Source: Pontibacter sp. G13
GTDB lineage: Bacteria > Bacteroidota > Bacteroidia > J057
DNA: 64,000 bases
Direction of reading: 5' to 3'
Assembly: GCF_031851795.1 (NCBI RefSeq)
Contig: NZ_CP134696.1
Location: 4,050,501-4,114,500, forward strand
A model generated the notes under the pieces. That model was not told where the DNA came from and searched no databases. It was given only the letters and a program-made list of their open reading frames with translations. Below are positions 36,208 through 45,044 of the stretch, piece after piece. Numbering within the stretch: position 1 is the stretch's first letter; each line of letters opens with the position of its first letter. A program made the position numbers and the translations under genes.

Positions 36208-37065
36208 TTAAAGCAACAAAACAGGGGTTTCCCTGAATTCTACAGCGAGTGAATATCCGATACTGTGCATGGCCAATTGGGTATCATCCTTGGAGTTGAC
36301 AACGAGCAAATCCGATAGGTGATCGGCCATCAGCTTCCTATAAGCTGTAATCAAATGTCCGAAGGTAATGTATGTATCCACGGACAACTCTGGGCGTTTG
36401 GTTACGAGGGTTTCTCGCACTGAATCCGCATAGTGTTCGGGATCGGCTAGTAGTTGCCTGTGAAGGGTTTCTCGAGCTGCTTCGGTATCGATATCCGGGA
36501 TTTTGGCAATGGCCGCCTGATAATACTCGAATGTGTCCTCATCCTCAATATGTACCAGGATCAATGGGGCATCTTTCCGTGCGAATGCCAAAGCATAATT
36601 TACCTGCCTATGATCCTCATAGTCATGCTCCGTAGCGACAAGTACTGCCCCTGCGGAAGCGTTGAGCTTTGGCATGCTGAACATGAGTGGATTTGGCATG
36701 ACCAGAATCGGGATTTGAGTATCCTGAGACAGTAGATCGATGTACGAACCTAAGCTCTTTTGTGCGGTTCGATCCTGCATCCAAAGCAACCGGTAGGAAA
36801 TGATCAGGTCAGGAGCTAGTTGCTGAATTCTGGACTTTAACTGTGGCCAAGGAGCAAAATCCGATTGCGTCCAGCAAGTCATTTGATAGTTGCTCGGGTG
36901 TAGAGAAGGGAGCAAATACGCTTGAAGATCATTGAGAAACTGGGCCGATTGCTCGGGATTTAGGTCGACAATGACCAGTATGTGTTTCGGTTTGATTTCC
37001 TCGTACTCGTAGGGGGTTCGCAACGCTCTACGAAATACCGATTCGAAAGCACCTAGATCTGACAT
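36208..37065 (-). CDS. Universal-stress-protein-like two-domain protein
   Basis: 285 aa. Two Usp-like halves: residues 25-130 (HILVIVDLNPEQ start, LVMPN end) and residues 140-285 (AVLVATEHDYEDHRQVNYAL start, LLVVNSKDDTQLAMHSIGYS-like end). The canonical ATP-binding G-x2-G-x9-G-S/T is not clearly present, so ligand binding is uncertain. First gene of the operon with dgcN and dgcA (13-bp gap), which suggests a link to amino-acid use or stress. Confidence 0.75.
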   Translation of the reverse strand: MSDLGAFESVFRRALRTPYEYEEIKPKHILVIVDLNPEQSAQFLNDLQAYLLPSLHPSNYQMTCWTQSDFAPWPQLKSRIQQLAPDLIISYRLLWMQDRTAQKSLGSYIDLLSQDTQIPILVMPNPLMFSMPKLNASAGAVLVATEHDYEDHRQVNYALAFARKDAPLILVHIEDEDTFEYYQAAIAKIPDIDTEAARETLHRQLLADPEHYADSVRETLVTKRPELSVDTYITFGHLITAYRKLMADHLSDLLVVNSKDDTQLAMHSIGYSLAVEFRETPVLLL

Positions 37066-37108
37066 AAGCCCGGAGATTGGTCTATGTGGACAATATGAGT
37101 GATTAGAC

Positions 37109-37116
37109 CAAATCTA
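37109..37116 (-). promoter_or_regulatory. -7-like element upstream of the usp-dgcN-dgcA operon
   Basis: The minus strand reads TAGATTTG, matching TAnnTTTG, 43 bases upstream of the ATG at 37065. No matching -33 box is seen. Confidence 0.4.
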
Positions 37117-37197
37117 CCAAAATTCCACCATACCTAAAGGAAAGGCTGTAGAAACTAAGTCCTCGTGTGGATTGAGATTCCTTAAAAAAAGAATGTC

Positions 37198-37704
37198 TCA
37201 AGACTTTGGGTCATCTGCTTTTTGCCGACGATCATCGATAATGTCCAAGAGCTGATCTGCTGCTTGTTTACTCCGCACCTTGGAAATAGTATGCTCGATA
37301 ATGCCTGCACCATCAATGATGAAGGTGGACCGATAAACCCCGGTATGCAGTTTCCCAAATGCCATCCTTTGGCCATAAGCGCCCAATGCCTTGATCAGTT
37401 TCATCTCCGGATCGGCCACCAGATTGAAATTCAACAGGAGCTTGGAAGCGGTTTTGGCTTGAGATTCTTGGGTATCTGGGCTGAGGCCTACCACATCGTA
37501 GCCATTGACAAAAATGTCGGGATAGTAATTGCGCAGTTCGCAAATTTCGGTTTTACAGAGATGGGTTTTATTCTCCCTGTAAACGAATAGGATGAACGGT
37601 CTACCACGCATGGTTTCGATGGAAAAAGGTCTTCCCTCGTCGTCCATGAGTTCGATGTCCGGAATCGGCTGACCCGGTTGCAAGAGTGAATCGTCAGGAT
37701 TCAT
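37198..37704 (-). CDS. Bcp/AhpC-TSA family peroxiredoxin
   Basis: 168 aa thioredoxin-fold peroxidase. The active-site segment YRENKTHLCKTEIC aligns with the Bcp pattern P-x3-T-x2-C-x4-C: peroxidatic Cys 50, resolving Cys 55, conserved Thr 47. The usual Pro of the motif is replaced by Arg 43, which is unusual. The late segment HTGVYRSTFIIDGAG contains the expected conserved Arg. It reduces hydroperoxides using thioredoxin. An imperfect inverted repeat (TTGAGA/TCTCAA arms) surrounds its stop. Confidence 0.85.
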   Translation of the reverse strand: MNPDDSLLQPGQPIPDIELMDDEGRPFSIETMRGRPFILFVYRENKTHLCKTEICELRNYYPDIFVNGYDVVGLSPDTQESQAKTASKLLLNFNLVADPEMKLIKALGAYGQRMAFGKLHTGVYRSTFIIDGAGIIEHTISKVRSKQAADQLLDIIDDRRQKADDPKS

Positions 37705-37784
37705 AAGGATGAATTTACAGTAGTTTGAATAGTTTGGTTAAATAAACTTAATTATCTGCTGTAATTCTTCCAAATGTACCCAGA

Positions 37785-38474
37785 CTAATTCGGTTTGAAT
37801 ATTCTGTAATCAACCCTGTAATGGGCATAGGGAAGATCTTGGGGCTCGATTAGTCGTTCGTACTTCAATCCTAACTGCCGGCAAATTCTTCGAATTTCCC
37901 CTTCACTCCAGAATTTCCCCATGTCGTTTTTACCAAGGGCCCTTTTGATGCGGTGCTTCCAGACCTGCGACCTTTTGGGGTAATAGGCACGAATGAGCGT
38001 AGAGTCGGGTACATCCCCGATGAACATGCAGCCTCCGGGTTTCAGCAACCTTGCCATGGATTCAATGCTAGCAAATCCGAGTGCATAGCGATCCAAATAT
38101 TGGAAAGAGAAATACAGGGAAATCTTATCGAAAGAATTGGATTCCCAGCTGTTTAGCGTAGCCGCATTTCCCACTGCATAGCTGATATTGGGACCTGAAG
38201 CTGAAGCATTGGCCAAGTCAATTTGGACATTCGACAAGTCTACCCCCACTACATGATCGCAGCGTTTTGCCAGCCGGGAGGTCAATGCCCCATTGCCACA
38301 GCATACATCCATCAGGCGATCAGATGGCTGCAAATCCAATCCCTCTGAAATATGCTCGACGATTCGATCGAGCATTCCGGATTGGTTGCTTCCATGACCT
38401 CCGATCCGAGCGACCTGACTGTTGGGGTCTTGACTGCTTTCGGCGACTTGGTTCCAAAAAGACTTCCAATCCAT
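37785..38474 (-). CDS. Class I SAM-dependent methyltransferase
   Basis: 229 aa. SAM-binding motif I LMDVCCGNGALTSRLA (about residue 54), acidic loop VVGVDLSN, and post-motifs FDKISLYFSFQYLDR and LLKPGGCMFIGDVPDS. Substrate unknown; the fold is of the small-molecule UbiE/COQ5-like type. Only 9 bp separate it from the upstream TatD gene, so they likely form an operon. Confidence 0.88.
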   Translation of the reverse strand: MDWKSFWNQVAESSQDPNSQVARIGGHGSNQSGMLDRIVEHISEGLDLQPSDRLMDVCCGNGALTSRLAKRCDHVVGVDLSNVQIDLANASASGPNISYAVGNAATLNSWESNSFDKISLYFSFQYLDRYALGFASIESMARLLKPGGCMFIGDVPDSTLIRAYYPKRSQVWKHRIKRALGKNDMGKFWSEGEIRRICRQLGLKYERLIEPQDLPYAHYRVDYRIFKPN

Positions 38475-38483
38475 AGATTCACA

Positions 38484-39290
38484 CTATTCGGTGGGAGTAG
38501 TCACCTTCAGTTTTGGGAAAAGTGACCGAGCAGAAAGGTTGGTCACCTCCGCAACCGTGGCTTGAGAAACACCGTGGAGTTCTGCAATTTTCTCCGCAAC
38601 ATATTTGGTGTAGCTACTTTCGTTTCGGCGGGGCTTGTCCTTGCGATGGGGGACAGGAGGCAAATAGGGACTATCGGTCTCCAAAATGAGAAAATCCAAA
38701 GGAGTTGATTGCACCATGGCTTGAACGTCCTTCCGATAGGTGACAATCCCCCCGATTCCCATTTTGAACGTACCAAACGCCTGAATGCGCTGAGATTGCT
38801 CAATATTTCCATCGAAGCAATGGACAACGCCAGTCAGTTTGTCGGGCCCAAAGGATTCGATTGCGTCCAATACTTCATCGATTGCATCCCGTGCATGCAG
38901 GATGATAGGAAGCTGATATTGGGCGGCCCATTCCATCTGGATGTTCAGTGCCGCTTGTTGGCGTTCTAAGGTGGTTTTGTCCCAATAAAGGTCCAGGCCC
39001 GTTTCGCCAATGGCGCAATATCTATCAGGGAAGTCTTGGAGGTATTGGTGAAGCACAGCCAACTGATCCTCGAAGTGAGGCTCTACATGGCACGGGTGAA
39101 GTCCCATGGCTGGAAAAAAGAATTCCGGATCACGCTCCATCAGCGCATGCATGCCGGGGATGCTTGTATCGTCGATATTGGGAAGGACGATGGCATGAAG
39201 AACCTCCTTGGCTCGCTGAATGACCGCATCAAGATCCTGGTCGAACTTGTTGCTGTAGAGGTGGGAATGTGTATCGATGATTTTGTGCAT
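38484..39290 (-). CDS. TatD-family metal-dependent deoxyribonuclease
   Basis: 268 aa TIM-barrel hydrolase. Metal ligands are in DTHSHLYS (start), GETGLDLYWD, ILHARDA, VVHCFDGN and LETDSPYLPP; all standard TatD motifs are present in order. TatD enzymes are 3'-5' exonucleases active in DNA repair or RNA quality control. The C-terminus is slightly extended. It is followed by the methyltransferase gene 9 bp downstream. Confidence 0.94.
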   Translation of the reverse strand: MHKIIDTHSHLYSNKFDQDLDAVIQRAKEVLHAIVLPNIDDTSIPGMHALMERDPEFFFPAMGLHPCHVEPHFEDQLAVLHQYLQDFPDRYCAIGETGLDLYWDKTTLERQQAALNIQMEWAAQYQLPIILHARDAIDEVLDAIESFGPDKLTGVVHCFDGNIEQSQRIQAFGTFKMGIGGIVTYRKDVQAMVQSTPLDFLILETDSPYLPPVPHRKDKPRRNESSYTKYVAEKIAELHGVSQATVAEVTNLSARSLFPKLKVTTPTE

Positions 39291-39368
39291 GTGCCTCGAT
39301 TATTGGCCCAAAGATAGCCATCTTCCCCATTATCCCTCATGGCGGATATGCACGTTTTTCGGGATTCC

Positions 39369-41321
39369 CTAGAAAGAAATGGAGAATACAGCCCTGCGCT
39401 CATTTCCGACCTGATCCTTCGCGGAGATCGTCAATTCATGGATACCGGGACTCGGGCGTTCCTCACCCCATTGATAGGTGATTCTGTCGGTCTTGTAGTC
39501 ATAGACAAATGGCACCCACTGTCCATCCAATTCTCCCCGAATGGAGAGGTGGTCCAGACCTGAGAATTCATCCTCGACTCGGCAAGAAATGCGTTGGGTG
39601 CGACTAGAGATCCTGGTTCCCTGCTTGAAATTGTGCGGACGGATGGTGGGAGCTGTTTCGTCCTTCATGAGGCAATATTCTCCAAAGGATCTGATGCTGG
39701 CATACATATTCCCGTATCCACCAGCGGTATTGCCGGCATATTCCCACTTGCCGCGCGATTTGACCGCTACCACCAATTTGTCCAATTCAGTGGGTCGATT
39801 GGGCTGTAGACTCACCACATACTCCTTGAATACCGGAATTTGGGAATTGCCCACTCGGTATCGGTCGCTGAACATGTCAGGACTTCCAGGTAGGCGTTGA
39901 ATCGTCAAATGAACCTGATCGAAAACCGAATGATGCGGGAAGTATAGCTGCATTTCCCCGAAAGGAATCATGCTGCTTTGATCCGATCGAATCAACGTTT
40001 GTAGTGGAATGTCCAATTGGTGAAGGCTGTCCGCAGTGGCTACGGATTGGGGGTAGGTATATGGGTCGAGGGTTTCGAGGAAAATCCATTGACCATCCTG
40101 CGAATATGCGGGGTGCCAAGTATCCATTTCCCCATTTTTCCGGGCAACTTTCAATCCTTGTTGTTGGATCGATTGAGTGGCAGGCGTGAAGACCACCAAG
40201 GTATTTCTGCGGATGGTATAGCCGATGGATGCGCCAGAAGCATTGGGAAGCGGAGACATTTCTGGATCGCTCAAATCCTGTTGAATTTGACCCGTCACCG
40301 TCGTCAAGTTTCCATGTTCGTCCTCCAACTCAAGCTTGAGGTGGTGCACCAGCTCATCATCCAGTTCGATGAGTCCTTCCTTGGTATCTGGTCCGTAGGC
40401 AGGAAATCGATTGCCGGGCTCGATGTAGGCGCGTTGGAACCGATCTCGATGAGCGGATTGCCACTGGTAATCCATGTGGACATTGATGTACCGAGTCTCA
40501 TCGAATGCAAAGGTGTCCAAATGCATCTCGTGAATAACAGCACCATCTAGCGATAACCGCGCATGATTGATCCCGCACTTATTGGAAGCTGCATTGAGTA
40601 GATCATAAGCGAGGTATTCCACTCCGATTGCCCCTTTGATCAGGATGGGCTGAGTGATTCGGTAATCACCATTTCCGCCTGAAATAGGAGCGATGAATTT
40701 GTCGAAGGAGCCATTGACCCGGCTTTGGGCATCAAAGGGTTCAAAAGCCAATGACTTGAGAAGTGGAGGTTTGGTGTCCGCGATTTTATCCTTGTACCAA
40801 GACAATGGATTGAGGATTTGCTCCTTGGCATCGCGGATTTCGAAGTGGAGGTGGGGGCCTACTGAGGAGCCAGAATTTCCACTGAAACCGATGACATCTC
40901 CTTCTTTGACCGGAAATTGGTTTTTGGGAGGATAAATCTCTTGAGGGGTTTGCTCGGTCTGGTACTGCTGTTCCTCGATGAAAGCTGCGAGATGCGCAGG
41001 AAAAGATTCCAAATGCGCATACACAGAGTAATTTCCGTCTGTGTGCTTGAGATACACGGCATTGCCAAACCCAAAAGGACTTACCTTGAGGCGGTATACG
41101 TATCCATCGGTAATGGCATGGATGGGTATGCCCGTTTCTCCATACGTCTTGATATCAATCCCTGAATGGAAATGATTGCGTCGGAGTTCTCCATAAGTCC
41201 CCGAAAGGGCAAAATGGCGGTCAAAGGGAAAGCGATAGGGTTCGGATACCCCTACCATTCCACAAATCAACAACAAACAGAGCGAAGCCAGGAGGAAGGT
41301 AGCGGTACGGTTACCGAACAT
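39369..41321 (-). CDS. M23 family metallopeptidase (LytM-like), exported
   Basis: 650 aa from ATG 41321 (an ATG three codons earlier at 41330 is also possible). A signal peptide covers about residues 1-24. The M23 domain lies right after it: HFHSGIDIKT supplies His and Asp zinc ligands, and GPHLHFEIRD the HxH pair. These enzymes cut peptidoglycan cross-links. The following 450 residues are beta-rich, Ig-like modules with a final GIHELTISAKDQVGNERRAVF segment, an architecture common in Bacteroidota. It overlaps the 3' end of the FAH-family gene by 11 bases, so translation is probably coupled. Confidence 0.93.
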   Translation of the reverse strand: MFGNRTATFLLASLCLLLICGMVGVSEPYRFPFDRHFALSGTYGELRRNHFHSGIDIKTYGETGIPIHAITDGYVYRLKVSPFGFGNAVYLKHTDGNYSVYAHLESFPAHLAAFIEEQQYQTEQTPQEIYPPKNQFPVKEGDVIGFSGNSGSSVGPHLHFEIRDAKEQILNPLSWYKDKIADTKPPLLKSLAFEPFDAQSRVNGSFDKFIAPISGGNGDYRITQPILIKGAIGVEYLAYDLLNAASNKCGINHARLSLDGAVIHEMHLDTFAFDETRYINVHMDYQWQSAHRDRFQRAYIEPGNRFPAYGPDTKEGLIELDDELVHHLKLELEDEHGNLTTVTGQIQQDLSDPEMSPLPNASGASIGYTIRRNTLVVFTPATQSIQQQGLKVARKNGEMDTWHPAYSQDGQWIFLETLDPYTYPQSVATADSLHQLDIPLQTLIRSDQSSMIPFGEMQLYFPHHSVFDQVHLTIQRLPGSPDMFSDRYRVGNSQIPVFKEYVVSLQPNRPTELDKLVVAVKSRGKWEYAGNTAGGYGNMYASIRSFGEYCLMKDETAPTIRPHNFKQGTRISSRTQRISCRVEDEFSGLDHLSIRGELDGQWVPFVYDYKTDRITYQWGEERPSPGIHELTISAKDQVGNERRAVFSISF

Positions 41322-41922
41322 GAAAATCAAGCAATTTATCGCCTTCTAGGTACCCTTCAATGTGATCATCGATATGGAGCGGGCCAACCCCTTTGGGCGT
41401 TCCCGTGAAGATCAGGTCGCCTTTCTTGACAGTGATAAACTGCGTGACGTACGAAATGATCTCATTGACAGAAAAGATCATATCGGAGGTATGTCCTTCC
41501 TGACGAGTCTCACCATTGATGTCGCAGCGAAAACGGACGTTTTGGAGGTCCGGGAACTGCTCTGGCGGCAAGAATTTGGATACGGGCGCCGAGTTGTTGA
41601 ACATCTTGGCCAATGTCCAAGGGTGTCCCTTTTCTTTGGCTTCAGATTGAACATCACGCGCAGTCAAATCAAGGCCAATCCCGATTCCATCCACATAGGT
41701 ATGGACAAAATCGGGTTGGATGAATTTGCCTTCACGGCTAATCCGGATCACGAGCTCGCATTCGAAATGGAGATCTTGGGTGAATTCCGGGTAGTATATA
41801 TCCTTGTTGTTTCGAACCAAGGAAGTGTCGGGCTTCAGAAAAATCAGGGGCTTAGTCGGTACAGGGTTGTTCAACTCAGCCGCATGTGCCCGATAGTTCC
41901 TTCCGATACAAATAATCTTCAT
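41311..41922 (-). CDS. Fumarylacetoacetate hydrolase family protein
   Basis: 203 aa, short FAH-fold protein. Metal-binding Glu residues are in LHFECELVIRI, and the family segments GIGLDLTARDVQ and IFTGTPKGVGPL are clear. Members of this size include acylpyruvate hydrolases, oxaloacetate decarboxylases and 2-hydroxyhepta-2,4-diene-1,7-dioate isomerases; which reaction applies here is open. Its ATG overlaps the stop of the upstream lipoprotein by one base (TAATG) and its end overlaps the M23 gene, giving a tightly coupled three-gene cluster. Confidence 0.92.
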   Translation of the reverse strand: MKIICIGRNYRAHAAELNNPVPTKPLIFLKPDTSLVRNNKDIYYPEFTQDLHFECELVIRISREGKFIQPDFVHTYVDGIGIGLDLTARDVQSEAKEKGHPWTLAKMFNNSAPVSKFLPPEQFPDLQNVRFRCDINGETRQEGHTSDMIFSVNEIISYVTQFITVKKGDLIFTGTPKGVGPLHIDDHIEGYLEGDKLLDFHVR

Positions 41923-42347
41923 TAATCACAGGTGCCTTTGACCAAGGTCTTGCCATCAAACAAGTCCTTGATGGTGATTTGGTCTTCCTCTCCACCGATA
42001 AATCCTTCTTCTTTATTCCAGATCACCATGTCCATTTCACAGTCGTTGAAGAAACTGTTGTTTGGGCGGTCGTCCTTAGCAAATTGAATGACCCATTGGC
42101 TGTTTTCATAAACCAATTGGTAGGTGCCATTGCAAGACTCAGGGATAAGAGAATTGCTGAGCACCGCACGGATCATTTTCCGGTTGCGGTACGTGCTGTC
42201 AGTCAGTTCCAACCGATAGGTAAAACCGTCGCAGTAGCTTCCGACAATCCGTTCGCGGACCATATCTTCGGTAGGCGGAGTTGGGCCGCAAGCCGTAATG
42301 GCCAACGCCAAAGCAAAAAAAGATGAAATTGTGAAAAAGGTTCTCAT
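41922..42347 (-). CDS. Small lipoprotein of unknown function
   Basis: 141 aa. Lipoprotein signal with lipobox LAITAC (Cys 20). The mature domain has a repeated beta-strand character with four Cys (YCDGF, ESCNG, DCEMD, GTCD) that could form two disulfides. Family not recognised. Its TAA stop overlaps the start of the FAH-family gene by one base. Confidence 0.78.
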   Translation of the reverse strand: MRTFFTISSFFALALAITACGPTPPTEDMVRERIVGSYCDGFTYRLELTDSTYRNRKMIRAVLSNSLIPESCNGTYQLVYENSQWVIQFAKDDRPNNSFFNDCEMDMVIWNKEEGFIGGEEDQITIKDLFDGKTLVKGTCD

Positions 42348-42485
42348 ACAGATCCTGATTGGAAAAAATGGATTGTGGGAATCCAGATCTTATAGGGTGG
42401 CATGTTGAGCCACGTAAAAATAAGAAATAACCCAAAACGAGCAACGGTCTAGTGCCCTCCAATCATCAAATCAGGGATAGTTGCT

Positions 42486-43268
42486 TCAAATTTGGGGAAA
42501 TTCCATCTCGGATTGAGCATGTATCTGACTTTTGGCGGCCCCCAAGTCCCGAATGAATGAGCCTGATGGGTCTGATTCCAAAGCAGTACCTACCACGATC
42601 ACATCGGCTCCTGCATGCCAGATTCTCATGGCATCTTCCTGAGTCCGAATTCCACCGCCGATGATCAAGGGGATATCAATCCGGCTGGAAACGGCATGAA
42701 TCATCTCGGTCGAGATACTGGAGTCAGCTCCACTTCCTCCGTCCATATAGATTTGATGGAGGCCCAAGAGCTCTCCGGCGATTGCGGTACACAACGCGAT
42801 CTCGGGCTTGTTGTGGGGAATGGGTTGGGTATTGGAAATGTAGTTGGCGGTCGTGGGCTTGCCCGTGTCGATGAGCATGTAGCCGGTTGGCAACACCTCA
42901 ATACCTGAGCCTTTGAGCAACGGAGCGGCTTCTACATGCCTCCCGATTAGCAGATCTGGATTACGGCCTGAAATCAAGGACAGGAAAAGAATCCCATCCG
43001 CCGAGGGGGTAATCTGGGTAGGACTTCCCGGAAAAAGGATGATCGGCAACTTGGTCCGTGACTTCATTGCCGGTACAAGCGTATGGATCGATGCATCCAC
43101 CGTCAGACTCCCACCAACGAGGAGGAAATCCACACCATGGGCTTCAGCCAATTCGATGACCCGAAAGGCTTCCAACTCCGAGGTCTTGTCTGGATCCAAC
43201 AACAGGGCAATGGCTTTGCGACCTGAAGATTTGAGCGAAGCGAATGTCTGTCTAAGGAGTTGATTCAT
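42486..43268 (-). CDS. Geranylgeranylglyceryl phosphate synthase-like TIM-barrel protein
   Basis: 260 aa from ATG 43268 (MNQLLRQTFASLKSSG); the 21 codons further upstream are not family-like. Signature segments are LLLDPDKTSELEAF, FLLVGGSLTVD, ILFPGSPTQITPSADGILFLS, and the phosphate-binding end IIGGGIRTQEDAM followed by ADVIVVGTALE. Bacteroidota carry such bacterial GGGPS/PcrB homologues, which couple an isoprenoid diphosphate to glycerol-1-phosphate; their role in non-archaeal lipids is poorly known. Monocistronic. Confidence 0.9.
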   Translation of the reverse strand: MNQLLRQTFASLKSSGRKAIALLLDPDKTSELEAFRVIELAEAHGVDFLLVGGSLTVDASIHTLVPAMKSRTKLPIILFPGSPTQITPSADGILFLSLISGRNPDLLIGRHVEAAPLLKGSGIEVLPTGYMLIDTGKPTTANYISNTQPIPHNKPEIALCTAIAGELLGLHQIYMDGGSGADSSISTEMIHAVSSRIDIPLIIGGGIRTQEDAMRIWHAGADVIVVGTALESDPSGSFIRDLGAAKSQIHAQSEMEFPQI

Positions 43269-43370
43269 GCTTAGGGATGGTTCCGGCCTTTGGCGAAAGG
43301 AACTGGGAGGGGTTTGCTGCGAAAATAACAAAATTGTACTAACTTATTTTCCACAAATAGGCACTAGGTA

Positions 43371-44948
43371 ATGGGACAACCAACCCCTTTGTTCTCCCTC
43401 ATTTGCCTGCTCTTGTCCAGTTTCTCCTTGTTAGGTCAACAACCTTCCTCCCATCGAATTGAACTCCTCGATTCGTCTATATCTGCTATTGACCCATTCT
43501 CAGGTGGTCTATCGAATCCTCTCTATGCCTCAAATAGGGCGGATAATGATCCATTGAGACGCACCATGGCCGAATGGGAGCCCGTAGCGTATCTGGTTCT
43601 CGCATGGACGCAATATCCCAATATCCTACGCGATGTCGTACAAGCGGCAAAACCCGAGTGTAAGATCATCATTGTATGCCGTGATTCGAATTGGGTAAAA
43701 TCCGACCTTTCCCAGCATAACATTTCTTCGCGTGGGATATATTATCTTCAAACTAATTTTAATTCCGCTTGGATCAGGGATTATGGTCCCCTTTCGACCT
43801 ATATCGGGCCAGACCAGCGACTTGCATTGGTCGAATGGAAATATAATCGCCCCAGACCTTTTGATGATGCAGTCCCTTGGGCCATCGGCAAATTTTTGGA
43901 CCTTCCTGTCGAATCCCTTCAAGATGCTTCGTTTCCTGTGATTCATACCGGAGGCAACTTCATGACCGATGGTTGGGGAACGGCCTTTTCGTCTGATTTA
44001 TTGATTTCTGAGAATCTGCTGTCCAATCCTGAAATCGATCCGGAAGCGGCAGAAAGAGGGATTGACGCCTCCCTGAAGGAGTTCATGGGGATTCACCGAA
44101 ACATCAAATTCCCAAGTCTTCAGTACGATCGGATTCACCATCTCGACATGCACATGAAGCTGTTGGATGAGGAGACGATCCTCGTGGGGCAATTCCCGAG
44201 CGGCGTGGCTGACGAGCCGCAGATAGAAGCCAATCTCGAATGGCTCGCTCGAAATCACCACTCTGTATTTGGCCAGCCGTATCAAGTGGTCCGAATCCCC
44301 ATGCCGGATGAGCAAGATATTTATCCGGATCGTCCCGGGATCCCCTATCGGACTTACACCAATGCCCTGATCCTTAATCGCAGTGTGCTGGTGCCTACTT
44401 ATCAAAATGAGATGGATTCACTTGCGCTGGAGATATGGCAGGATCTCATGCCGGGCTATCGAATCGTGGGGATCGACTGTAGCCAAGCCATCCTAGCAGG
44501 TGGAGCACTTCATTGCCTGACGCAAACCATTGGCGCTGAAAATCCTTTGGCGTTCCTTCATCGGCCCAAACGAGGAACTACCCTCGATTCTATCGGCTAT
44601 TCGATTCGAGCATTGATCCGGCATCCAGCAGGTATTGAATCAGCATCGGTATGGGTGGCTTATGGAGATAGCGAGACCTATTCCAAATTGGAGATGAAAA
44701 GAGACCGAAATGCGGAAGGCTACTGGCATGGGGTGATCCCCGATATTCCGGGAATCCACGATGTGCGATACTTTCTAGAGATCAAACCGGTGGGAATTCC
44801 GGCGCAGACTCGTCCATTGCCTGGGCCAAGTGGGGCCTGGAGATTCCATATTTCTCGGCTGAATGCTTCCGATCGGGAAGGCGCAAATGACCAAATAGAG
44901 CTGATGGGAGAGCGATTTTCCCTGATCCTACCTGCGATTCCACGATAG
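43371..44948 (+). CDS. Exported agmatine deiminase-family (peptidyl-arginine deiminase fold) protein
   Basis: 525 aa. Signal peptide (residues 1-22, LLGQQ). The deiminase fold has TNFNSAWIRDYGP, the HTGGNFMTDGWGTAFSS active-site segment, HLDMHMKLLD and the catalytic Cys in GGALHCLTQTIG near residue 385. This matches agmatine deiminase and bacterial PAD proteins, which remove imino groups from guanidines. Unusual features are the export signal and a C-terminal beta-sandwich-like extension of about 110 residues (from RGTTLDSIGYSI on). Substrate could be agmatine, free arginine or peptidyl arginine. Confidence 0.9.
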   Translation: MGQPTPLFSLICLLLSSFSLLGQQPSSHRIELLDSSISAIDPFSGGLSNPLYASNRADNDPLRRTMAEWEPVAYLVLAWTQYPNILRDVVQAAKPECKIIIVCRDSNWVKSDLSQHNISSRGIYYLQTNFNSAWIRDYGPLSTYIGPDQRLALVEWKYNRPRPFDDAVPWAIGKFLDLPVESLQDASFPVIHTGGNFMTDGWGTAFSSDLLISENLLSNPEIDPEAAERGIDASLKEFMGIHRNIKFPSLQYDRIHHLDMHMKLLDEETILVGQFPSGVADEPQIEANLEWLARNHHSVFGQPYQVVRIPMPDEQDIYPDRPGIPYRTYTNALILNRSVLVPTYQNEMDSLALEIWQDLMPGYRIVGIDCSQAILAGGALHCLTQTIGAENPLAFLHRPKRGTTLDSIGYSIRALIRHPAGIESASVWVAYGDSETYSKLEMKRDRNAEGYWHGVIPDIPGIHDVRYFLEIKPVGIPAQTRPLPGPSGAWRFHISRLNASDREGANDQIELMGERFSLILPAIPR

Positions 44949-44958
44949 GGAAGCCCCC

Positions 44959-44995
44959 AAAAAAGAATTCCCACGCCATCAAGTGCGTGAGAATT
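44959..44995 (-). terminator. Terminator of the small type B sorting-domain gene
   Basis: Stem AATTC-CACGC / GCGTG-GAATT with one mismatch pair, followed on the minus strand by a T6 tract. It lies between the convergent genes ending at 44948 and 45045. Confidence 0.75.
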
Positions 44996-45044
44996 GAAAA
45001 AAGCAGGCTTTCAAGTGTAAGTAAGTTCAATCCTTCGAAAGGTA

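Noticed and set aside
37165-37200. Terminator around the peroxiredoxin stop
   Set aside because: The inverted repeat (TTGAGA/TCTCAA) puts the T run inside the loop, which does not fit an intrinsic terminator.
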